In this document: positions 56,901 to 64,000 of the stretch, in pieces
Numbering within the stretch: the first letter of the stretch is position 1
Layout: each line of letters starts with the position of its first letter
Assembly: GCF_943734655.1 (NCBI RefSeq)
Contig: NC_071355.1
Span: 22,022,268 to 22,086,267, forward strand
Source: Sabethes cyaneus
Lineage: Eukaryota > Arthropoda > Insecta > Diptera > Culicidae
Direction: 5' to 3'
Length of the DNA stretch: 64,000 nt
Position numbers and translations under genes: made by a program
The notes under the pieces: generated by a model
What the model was told of the DNA's origin: nothing
The model's input: the letters and a program-made list of their open reading frames with translations, nothing else
The model's database searches: none

Positions 56901-59589
56901 ACCTACGGTGATTAAAGAAGACCACAAAACCAGGTCTTTGACAGGACGTCATAAGATGCTTATCGGTAATTAAAAACAGAACCCTGACAACATGTCATGT
57001 TTTCGTAGCAATGAAGTCTATTCTCAGTCACCTCACTGGACGACTGCTGGACTGCTCGATTGCTCAACTGGTTGACTAGACTATTCGACTAGACTGCTCG
57101 ACTTGACAGCTCGGTTCAACTACTCGACTGGACAGCTTGATTTCAATGCTCGACTCAACTGTTCGACTTAAGCACTCAACCTGATTGCTCGACTCAACTG
57201 CACGATTAAACTGTTCCACTGGACTACTCGACTGAGCTGCTTGCTTTCACTGCTCGACTTAAACACTCGACCTGACTGCTTGACTTAAATGTTCGATTCG
57301 ATTGCACGACTCAATTGCTCAACTATTCAACTGCTTGACTGGACTACGCGACTGAGCTACTCGATTCCACTGCTCGACCAAACTGCTTCATTCTGCTGGT
57401 CGACTGGACTGCTTGACTGAACAGTTTGATTCAACTGCTCGACTCAACTGTTCGACTCACCTGCTCAACTCGATTGCTTGTCGCGATATCATATGGTCGG
57501 TGTTAAATCAGACCGGACCAAGTCGCAAAATTTAAAAAAATGAGTTAATGACAGCAAACGATCAAGAATTTTCTGAGTAATATTTTACTCTAATCAAACT
57601 ACATAAATATTGCAAACACCCAGTTATAAGATGGTTTTGAACGATTGATAGCTATAAACCATACAAAGTAGCAAACTTTGAATGCGTTTTTCTCGAAGTC
57701 AGAATTTTGTCACTTGGTTGTTGGTTCTGCCTGCCTGGGTTCGTGACAGAAAACGGACGGTTCCAAGCACCCCGCACAAAAGAGCCATTTTGCCCAACCA
57801 TAGAATCAGCACAGAGGAGATAATTAGGGTTGCCAAGTGGCCGGTTTTTCACCAGCAAAGCCGGTGGCCGGTCAATCCTGCAAAAAGGCCGGTTTTCCGA
57901 CATAGGAAGCCGGATTGGTAGTTTTTTCCTGATTTGTTAAATTTTCTGATAAATTTATCAGCAATCCTGAGCAGTGGATCATTGAAGATAGTCAGTTTTG
58001 CAGTCACAACACTTTGCTTCTGGCGGTAATATACATTAAATTGTCCATCAGCACCAGAAGCAACTAGTTGTCTTCTAGTATCTTCAATAATCCATGCAAT
58101 GTTCGTTGAGGTTTCGATTCCACGACTACCTAAATAATAATAATTACCGCACATTACACATACCAGGCAAATCCTCTAGTAACATGCTACCACAACCCCC
58201 CACCCCCCGCAATTTGAAGGCAGGACCGACCGGCCGGTTTTTGAAATTCGACTTGGCAACCCTAGAGATAATGTTTTTATTCAGTTAAATAAAATCCAGT
58301 GCGAGCATAAAAACTATTTGTTTCAGTGATCGACGAGCTCAACAATAAATAATGTTTGAATTCATTAAACAAATGTCAACTATTCATCTACAGGTATCAT
58401 CATAAAATTCAGCGGCGAAGCGGAAACCAAGTGGAGTCAGACGGAAACCAAAACCGACCAGGAGGGAAAGCAGTATGAATCGACGACCAACTTGACCGGT
58501 CAGGAGGAGTACTTCCAGATTCAGTATTACTTGTTGGGCGGAAAGAACAGCAATGAGATCGAACTGGGTGCGGGCACGCACGAGTATCCGTTTACGTGTG
58601 CTCTGCCGCCAACACTACCGTCCTCCTTCGAGGGAGAATGGGGCTTCGTCCGGTACACGATCAAGGTGACGCTGGACCGACCCTGGAAGTTCGACCAAGA
58701 CATAAAGATGGCGTTTACCGTGATTTCGCCCGTCGATCTGAACCAGAATCCACGCGTGAAGGACCCATTCAAGCTGGAACAGGAGAAGACCTTCTGCTGC
58801 TTCTGTTGTGCTTCCGGACCGTTGAGCGTTATCGTGCACATTCCGGTGACCGGCTTTGTCTCCGGACAGACGATCCCATTGACCATCGAGTGCGACAATG
58901 CGAGTAACGTTGGCGTTGAGTCCATCAAACTTACGCTGCGCAAATTGTTGGCTTTCCACGTGCACACGCCGCGTCGTGAGACGAAGAAAAAGAAGGAAGT
59001 GATATCGGAGATTGCTGTGGGACCAGTTGAAGGCGGTAACAGTCAGACGTGGAATCAGCACATACAGATTCCGCCACTGCCACCGTCGAATCTGGTCAAT
59101 TGTGGCATTATCGATGTGGACTACGACATCAAAATGGAAGCGGTGGTTTCCGGACCACACGCCAACCTGGACGGAAATATACCGATCGTTTTGGGTACCG
59201 TTCCGCTGACATCCTTCCAGCCGCCACCGCCGTACACCGACAATCCTCCGGAGACGGATCCTTCGATGCTACCAACGCAACCGGTTAGTCCAGCTAGCCC
59301 TCCGAACGGAGCTGGCGGTGCACTCGGCTGGAACATTGCCGACGGTGGGGATAGTCTGTATCCCAATATACGTAAGATTTCGGTCCATTACCAAGTGAGC
59401 CTTTCGAATAATCGTGATTATTTTTTTGGGTTTTCAGCACCTCCGACATTTGCGGAAGCCGCTTTCAAGGCACCGAATATCTCGAATAAAAATGATAGCG
59501 AGTTTACGCGTTTTGTGGGAGCTTCCGAGTATGCACCGCGCTATCCGACGTATGCTTTCACTCCTTCTGCACCACCGGCCAATCTCTAA
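47880..59589 (+). CDS. alpha-arrestin E (ARRDC2/3-like)
   Basis: Exons are 47880-47994, 58394-59371 and 59438-59589, giving 414 residues. It starts MGLKDCLIELDNPWNTYYAG, the form most typical of ARRDC2/3/4-like alpha-arrestins. The N lobe includes GIIIKFSGEAETKWSQ and WGFVRYTIKVTLDRPWKFD. The inter-lobe cluster is TFCCFCCASGPLS, and the C lobe has GFVSGQTIPLTIECDN and VLGTVPLTS. The Pro-rich tail carries PPPY at 316-319. Exon 3 opens PPPTFAEA, so the tyrosine of the PPxY conserved in A-D is Phe (PPTF, 366-369). The exon-2 PPPY may serve instead for WW-domain binding. The tail ends APRYPTYAFTPSAPP. In this family the role is trafficking of receptors and transporters with NEDD4 ligases. Intron 1 is 10.4 kb. 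Codon usage is more GC-rich than in B-D. Confidence 0.92.
48175..48693 (-). CDS. hypothetical ORF antisense in intron 1 of E
   Basis: A 172-codon uninterrupted minus-strand frame, the longest here outside arrestins, transposons and low-complexity tracts. It contains LPSINLPKLEDIRLIIIEQP and a basic C-terminus. No known domain, signal peptide or promoter is recognised. It may be chance, a relic of an unknown element, or part of a spliced gene. Confidence 0.2.
   Translation of the reverse strand: MLVCSRCSASRQLEIRRFAGCQNGHTLERVFRCEKKFIYILNNIFYHSLEDQASLLCNMHTKCCYVRKCLITHASVGRAVVLFDSFIYALPSINLPKLEDIRLIIIEQPKALPGIQKFARDKLPLWFSAVSSRNSVMNHHLTVLRLPRKLKKCFSNSTLTIIEARKTKGRGL
48705..48860 (-). repeat. 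GGGCACGTGCCCC module (inverted copy)
   Basis: CACTGGCGG..GTGTCCAGGGTGGGGCACGTGCC on the plus strand corresponds, inverted, to the right end of the module at 3500-3650 and 51040-51130. Confidence 0.5.
48861..49847. other. gene-free stretch of intron 1 of E
   Basis: No exon or identifiable element. GTCCTACGTCA at 49808 belongs to a motif seen at repeat edges elsewhere. Confidence 0.4.
49848..50925 (+). repeat. polypyrimidine tract (copy 3, 1.1 kb)
   Basis: The longest tract: about 1.1 kb with scarcely any purine runs on the plus strand. It is followed within 150 bp by the GCGGACTTCTAGGTT/GCACGTGCC module and the AAGTCCAATT minisatellite. Confidence 0.85.
51000..51260 (+). repeat. module plus 12-bp minisatellite (copy 4)
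   Basis: Contains GCGGACTTCTAGGTTACAGA and AGAGCACGTGCCTCAG, matching 3530-3600, then CAAGTCCAATTCGAACTTTG-type repeats. Confidence 0.6.
51850..52600 (-). repeat. polypurine tract (copy 4; pyrimidine on minus strand)
   Basis: The left boundary module CATTGGATCCGTCTCCTGCT at 51849 is followed by about 0.7 kb of A/G-rich plus strand. The module's complement closes the tract at 15.2 kb. Confidence 0.8.
52895..53600 (-). repeat. two adjacent polypurine tracts (copies 5a and 5b)
   Basis: 52895-53205 and 53265-53600 are A/G-rich. The second is preceded by CGTTGGATCCGTCTCCTGTT at 53241, a near-identical boundary module to that at 51849. Confidence 0.8.
53640..55310. other. gene-free A/T-rich stretch of intron 1 of E
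   Basis: No exon, RNA gene or repeat is identified. The words GAATTCGCC..CACCTCAGAATTCGCC at about 53740-53770 and similar at 55040 and 55240 hint at a diverged repeat. Confidence 0.4.
55330..56105 (-). repeat. polypurine tract (copy 6)
   Basis: About 0.78 kb of A/G-rich plus strand (GAAAAACGGAA-type words) leading directly into the minisatellite at 56130-56460. Confidence 0.85.
56130..56460 (-). repeat. 12-bp minisatellite (copy 5, inverted)
   Basis: Degenerate TTCAAGTCCAAT units, the complement of the TTGAAATTGGAC type at 3.4 and 15.6 kb. It ends at TGCACCCGAAAGTC, matching the complement of the sequence at about 7095. Confidence 0.75.
56485..56755. mobile_element. 270-bp foldback element
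   Basis: ATAAACATTCAAATTCAAAC near 56506 is mirrored by GTTTGAATTTGAATGTTTAT near 56722. The interior is GC-richer with CCGGTTCACT direct words. Confidence 0.65.
57030..57482. repeat. CTGCTCGACT minisatellite
   Basis: About 450 bp of degenerate units of roughly 10-20 bp built from ACTGCTCGACTCAACTG and variants. Confidence 0.9.
57825..58264. mobile_element. 440-bp hAT-like element with 8-bp TSD
   Basis: TAGGGTTGCCAAG at 57825 is mirrored by CTTGGCAACCCTA ending at 58264. Exact GAGATAAT duplications flank it (57817-57824, 58265-58272). CCGGTTTTT words near both ends extend the symmetry. It lies 130 bp before exon 2 of gene E. Confidence 0.85.
58394..59589 (+). CDS. alpha-arrestin E, exons 2 and 3
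   Basis: Exon 2 is 58394-59371 (acceptor CTACAG, donor ATAC|GTAAGA) and exon 3 is 59438-59589, with a 66-nt intron. Together they encode residues 39-414. Confidence 0.93.
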
Positions 59590-59888
59590 ATGGATCGTCC
59601 GGTGTCCCCGGCAATGGTGCAACCTTTGTGAACCTCAACAGATATTTGATTGGTTTCTCATTTGCTTCCTTCCCGGTAGCGTTATTTAGTTAACATCACT
59701 TTTTTTGTTACCCATAAAATATTTTTGTTATTTTCTTTATATTTGAACTAATTAAGAAAAAAAAAGCTAGTGTTTTAAACGATGCAAGTAAAAACGCACA
59801 TTGCTCCAGCAGGAATTAATATTATGCGTTACTCTGATAAGGAATACATCGTATATATTTTAAGACTAACTCCAATCAACACTACCGT

Positions 59889-59894
59889 AATAAA
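59889..59894 (+). terminator. poly(A) signal of alpha-arrestin E (proximal)
   Basis: AATAAA 300 nt after the stop codon. Another at 60266-60271 allows a longer 3' UTR of about 0.7 kb. Confidence 0.5.
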
Positions 59895-60652
59895 ATCACA
59901 ACCATAATTAACCAACCATTAGCAACTACTTAGAAACTACTGAACATTATACGAATTATCTTACGCGTACAGCATTGAATTGAAGCAAAGCTTAAACAAA
60001 ACTCGTATGACCACGTCCAGTCGTAGCATGTAATCTCTCGCCGGGAAAAACAACAAAACAACGCTGGACGCTTTTTCCCCTTAACCGGTTTCCATCCGAC
60101 GAACTCAAACCGTGCAACCGTTTCAAGGAAAGATGCCAAACTTAAATTTACGAACGAAAGAAGAGAAACTAGAATACCATTCGAATGAAGAGTGCCTATT
60201 ATCGTAGAGTTGTAAATCGAACAAAAAAACAAAACCTAGAATTTTACCAATCGCTTCCCATTGAGAATAAACAACCGCGTCAATTGTCGATTGTTGGTAA
60301 AGTTTGACCTGGCCTGGCCTGGTCTGGTCCGGAGGAGGTGAATAAAGATGATCGGAACAACATGGCAGCGCGAAAGTTACGCAAAATATTTTTATACATT
60401 TGATGGCAATGCTCGATTCCTAAAAAAATTAAAACAATATATTGAGCGAAAAAAAATAATCCACTATATACTAGCGATACATAAATAGTTGTTGCTTTTG
60501 CTTTCTTTTTTGTTTTGCTTCACTATAGTATATATTATATATGTGTATCAACTAAAAACATTTATAATTTGAATATTATATAACAAAATATAGCATTTTC
60601 GAAATGTTTTTCTTGGTAAGATGTTCATACTAAAATCGCCCTGAATTAAGTA

Positions 60653-60675
60653 CCCCCCCCCCCCCCCCCCCCCCC
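60653..60675 (+). repeat. poly(C) run, 23 bp
   Basis: An uninterrupted C23, the only long C homopolymer in the window. Confidence 0.95.
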
Positions 60676-60676
60676 G

Positions 60677-61719
60677 ACGATTTCGCCGTATTAGACCCAT
60701 TAGATTGTCTTTTAAAACCGGCATTGGATAGCAAAAAAAATTAAGATTCTACTTAGACGATCAGCGAGGAACTTTAGAGAGAAATAGCATTTGGTGGGAA
60801 TAACACAGGTACAGTCAAAGCCGGGATTGCCTGAAAGTCATTATTGCTAATCAGAAATATGGAAAGAAAATGATGCTCTAGTATTCAAAGAAGGTTCCCG
60901 ACTCAGCGACTTGCATGAATATATTTCTGAATCAACAAGGTAAGAATAAACGGGGAAATCTCGTACCAACCGCTTGTGTATTATTGATCATATGTAATTT
61001 TCGTTTAGAGTATTTTACTGGTAAAAGTAGGTATGGTTTGGAACCTCGGGGATGTATAGCGCCTTCTTTCGCTCTAATATAGATAGATGAAATCCATCAA
61101 CTATCAAATTTTTTAGTATAGATCTTAAAAATGAACCTTGAGAAATAATTGAATAAATGTAGAGAAAGCAGATACTTAAAATTGTCCATGCGGTCAGCCG
61201 CACTAGTTTCCTATGTTCGAATCCCGCCTTACACCTGGTGTAAAAGATGCTCATCCTTTTAGTATTTTTATTTCGCAGGAACATTTAATCGTAGTTTCAA
61301 AATTCTTTCACACTACGCTGTCACAAGCCACCGTTTCTTCTTCCAAACATTTGAAGACAACAATCTGATGCGATATCTGGCTATAGGTATTTTGGAAGCG
61401 CAAGTACCTTTGAGTATTAGAAAAACTAACTTTTGGCATTCTTTTCTTTCCGGACGGCTCGGCTCTTTATCAATTGCGATCCATGTACTGTCTTCAGCAG
61501 CGACAAACATTACATTTCCTTTACCATACACAAGCACTTTCGCAATTTAACGCAACGACTTTTTAAGGCGATACCTAACTATTTTTTCCCGAAAACTAAA
61601 TTAGAAAAAGTCGGTCGCAAAAAGTTTAGACGTCCATTCACAGCCACGGGTTGCTTCGATCCAACAAAAAAATACCGGCTGGTTATGTTGAAAACTACGG
61701 ACTTTCGGATGAATGATCA
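60677..61719. other. gene-free stretch with a SINE-like B box
   Basis: No exon is recognised. ATGTTCGAATCCCGCC at about 61213 resembles a pol III B box and may mark a tRNA-derived SINE fragment at about 61186-61262. Confidence 0.4.
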
Positions 61720-62060
61720 AAGTGGAAATTGGATTAGAACTCAGACTTTGATACTAAACTAAAATTTAGAGTGGAAATTGAACCTAAAATCGGACTTGAC
61801 ACAGAACATCAAATTAGACATTATTTTATTTAGGACTGATTTAGGTTTGGAGATTCACTTTAAATTGAACTGAAAAATGAACTCAAAATTGGATATGAAA
61901 TTGAAGCCGGACTCAAATTTAGAGTACCTAATTTAATAGGAAGTTTTATTTGAAATGAGACATGAAATCGGGTTTAAAACAGCATTTGCTGTTCTTATAT
62001 GAAATTGAACTGAGAATTGGGATTGAATTAGATTTGGAATTGGACTTAACTATGGTGACC
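61720..62060 (+). repeat. 12-bp minisatellite (copy 6)
   Basis: Degenerate GAAATTGGACTTGA units, preceded by CGGACTTTCGGATG as at about 7090 and 56455 (inverted). Confidence 0.7.
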
Positions 62061-62442
62061 ACAACGCCCTCATTTACCAGGACATGCCCTGTTTTCGCAT
62101 GCGTTGTCCTGGTGTCCTGATTTACAGTGAAAACCCCTGATTTTCAAAATGAAATCCTGCTTTACTAAAGAAATTGAAACACAAATGATTTTTTAAGTCC
62201 TGTTTTCGCATGATATTATCAGTCCCTCACGAAAACTTGATTATCTTGCCCTCATAGATATCTCGGTGCTCGATTTTACGTTTTACGTTTCGTAATTTTA
62301 GCATACTTTCGACTGTCTGACGGAGGTAGACCCGATGAAGAGAAGGAAGCTTTTTACGTGCAGCTGGAGGTGACGTACAAGTTGTTCGCTACAGGACATC
62401 AGGATTATCATCGGAGATATAAACGTCCAGGTCGGTAGGGAA

Positions 62443-62540
62443 CATTAGCGTAACTAGAGAGGGTGCCTAGGGAATCAGGCCCGCTCCAGAATTTTCACCA
62501 TTGGAATTTCAAAACCGGAAAAAATCACTATATATGTTCC
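62443..62540 (+). mobile_element. hAT-like left-end fragment
   Basis: CATTAGCGTAACTAGAGAGG through ATATATGTTCCCAG matches the first 110 bp of the element at 38358. It interrupts the RTE endonuclease region; no right end was found. Confidence 0.65.
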
Positions 62541-63707
62541 CAGAAATAATCCCCTATTAATTTTTCTCGCTCAAAACCCAAACGAATATCAACAGCTTTG
62601 TAATTACGAAAACTGGCATGTGATAGGGACGAGGGAGGAAATCTAATCACAAACGAGCGCGAGATGGTCTTCAAGTGGGAGCAGTTCTTCGGTTAACACC
62701 TCAAAGGCGAAGTTGCAAAAGGATTCGGAACGGAAGTCAACCTGGGCGTGCCCATGAAAGATAACAATATCCCAGTTCCTGATCTCTAAGAAGTCAAACA
62801 AGAAATCGAATTGCTAAAGACCACTAAATTCTCTGGCAAGGACCGTCTACCGGCAGAGCTTTATAAATATGTCCGAGAAACGCTGGCAACGGCTCTACAC
62901 TGGGTAATTTCTGAGATTTGTGAGAAGGAGAAGCAACCGATGGAAATGGATGGAAGAAGAGGCATGGCGTTGGTACAGCCGCCTACAAGGTATTCTCCCA
63001 GATCTTGTTACACCGGCTGTCACCGATAGTACATGGTTTCGTAGGGAATTACCAGGCAGGCTTAAACAGGGCTCGGGCAACTACAGACAATATTTTTACC
63101 TTCCGACAGATCTTGCAGAAATATCGGGAGTTCAACGTGCCCACGAATCTCATCTTTATTGTTTTTAAAGCAGCATACGATACAGTCGTTCGAGACCACC
63201 TACATGGGAGATAATGCAAGAACACGGTTTTCCACATAAACTGGCTGAATTGATCCGCGTTACATTGGATCGAGTGTATGTTTCGTACGCATCTCGGAGA
63301 CACTCTGGAATCCCTTCAAGGCGCAGCGAGGGTTGAGACAAGGTGACGGCTTATCCTGAATGCTGTTCAACATCGCTCTTGCTGGGGTGATCCGACAATC
63401 GGGTATCGAAAGACACGACGAGAGACATAATTTTTACCAGGGGCCCTAGCAAGTAACTTTGCGTTGCAAAACGCTACGATCAAGACTACAATCGTCGCCG
63501 TATGAAGCTGATAATGTACAAAACCATTATGAGATCGGTAGGGTAGTTCTTTACGGAGTTGAAGCCGGGTCGCTGCTCACGGAGGACATACGCGCCCTTG
63601 TTGTGTTCGAGCGGAAAGTACTACAGACGATATTTGTACACACTGAAAGCGGAGAGTGGTGGAGGCGTATGAATCATGAGCTACAGGCGCTGCTTGCACA
63701 TCTAGTA

Positions 63708-63835
63708 AAACGTTCTGTTCCCTTTCTCGTTTCGTTTTCCCTCTTTTTCTTTCTCGTTTTCCCACCTTTTCGATCACATTTTTTTTCTGTCCAGTCTTCC
63801 GTCAATTTGACTCTTTTTCTCCGGACATCACCCCG
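63708..63835 (+). repeat. polypyrimidine tract inside RTE (copy 7)
   Basis: About 125 bp of C/T-rich sequence lies between RTE codons for LLAHL and LLWSRCIARM, which are nearly adjacent in the other copies here. The tract was therefore inserted. Confidence 0.7.
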
Positions 63836-64000
63836 TTGATGGGAAACATATTTCCCGAAACTGGTCGGTTTAAAAGGTAAACTATCCGTTTTTAAGAATA
63901 TGCTACTGTGGTCCAGATGCATCGCAAGGATGCCAGACGACAATGAGACGAAAATAATTGTCTTCAACAACCCCAACGGCACCAGGAACAAGGGGGCTCC

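Larger units (their letters stand above)
62290..63990 (+). pseudogene. broken RTE-clade retrotransposon
   Basis: In order: an endonuclease remnant FYVQLEVTYKLFATG near 62355; a hAT-like insert at 62443-62540; then TNERDMVFKWEQFF, NLGVPMKDNNIPVPDL, the RT motif LLKTTKFSGKDRLPAELYKY (62810-62870), ISEICEKEK, FKAAYDTVVRDHLHG (about 63160-63212) and VRQGDGLS-type sequence near 63335 in shifted frames. After these come VLYGVEAGSLL, MNHELQALL and finally CIARMPDDNETKI (63930-63970). Frameshifts and insertions make it inactive. Confidence 0.8.

Noticed and set aside
1..64000. Endogenous viral element or LTR retrotransposon
   Set aside because: No viral replicase, capsid or envelope motif and no gag-pol or paired LTRs were recognised on either strand; all reverse transcriptases seen are non-LTR type.

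Overview
This is eukaryotic, insect-type nuclear DNA, most likely from a culicine (Aedes-like) mosquito. The evidence is short exons with GT-AG introns of up to about 10.8 kb, TATA and TCAGT-type initiators, a DD37E Tc1/mariner element (ITmD37E type, known from mosquitoes), tRNA-derived SINEs resembling the Aedes Feilai type, RTE-clade and other non-LTR fragments, and very dense MITEs. The species call is inference.

Genic content is one small metallothionein gene (5147-5367, +) and five alpha-arrestin (arrestin domain-containing) genes between 6.3 and 59.6 kb. In order they are A (+, 6315-18428), B (+, 18762-20263), C (-, 30640-31956), D (-, 32224-40853) and E (+, 47880-59589). All five have one architecture: a 115-nt first coding exon ending in phase 1, a 0.9-1.0 kb second exon carrying most of both arrestin lobes, and a short last exon that opens with a proline motif (PPSY, PPTY, or PPTF in E). 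They are ancient tandem/inverted duplicates. Known family members are cytoplasmic adaptors that recruit NEDD4-family ubiquitin ligases through PPxY motifs to membrane cargo. A/B and D/C are tight same-strand pairs about 0.3 kb apart, whereas A, D and E carry first introns of 10.8, 7.4 and 10.4 kb filled with mobile DNA.

Region by region: 1-5 kb is repeats and MITEs. 5-5.4 kb holds the metallothionein with two MRE-like sites and a TATA box. 6.4-17.2 kb is intron 1 of A (large TIR element, non-LTR RT, ITmD37E nested in an RTE fragment, SINEs, a polypyrimidine tract). 20.3-30.6 kb is intergenic (foldback MITE triplet, Mutator-like relic, 15-bp minisatellite). 33.4-40.7 kb is intron 1 of D (inverted-repeat structure, a hAT-like element with 8-bp TSD holding antisense RTE sequence, a TA-flanked MITE). 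40.9-47.5 kb is intergenic and carries two decayed, chimeric histone H2A-H2B relics. 48-58.4 kb is intron 1 of E, dominated by kilobase polypyrimidine/polypurine tracts, a clock-like minisatellite and a second hAT-like element. 59.6-64 kb is the 3' flank of E plus a broken RTE retrotransposon.

The least explained structure is the family of 0.1-1.1 kb homopurine/homopyrimidine tracts. At least three share a boundary module (GGAGACGGAT core), and several are linked to degenerate 12-bp TTGAAATTGGAC minisatellites, so they look like an undescribed interspersed element rather than random low complexity.
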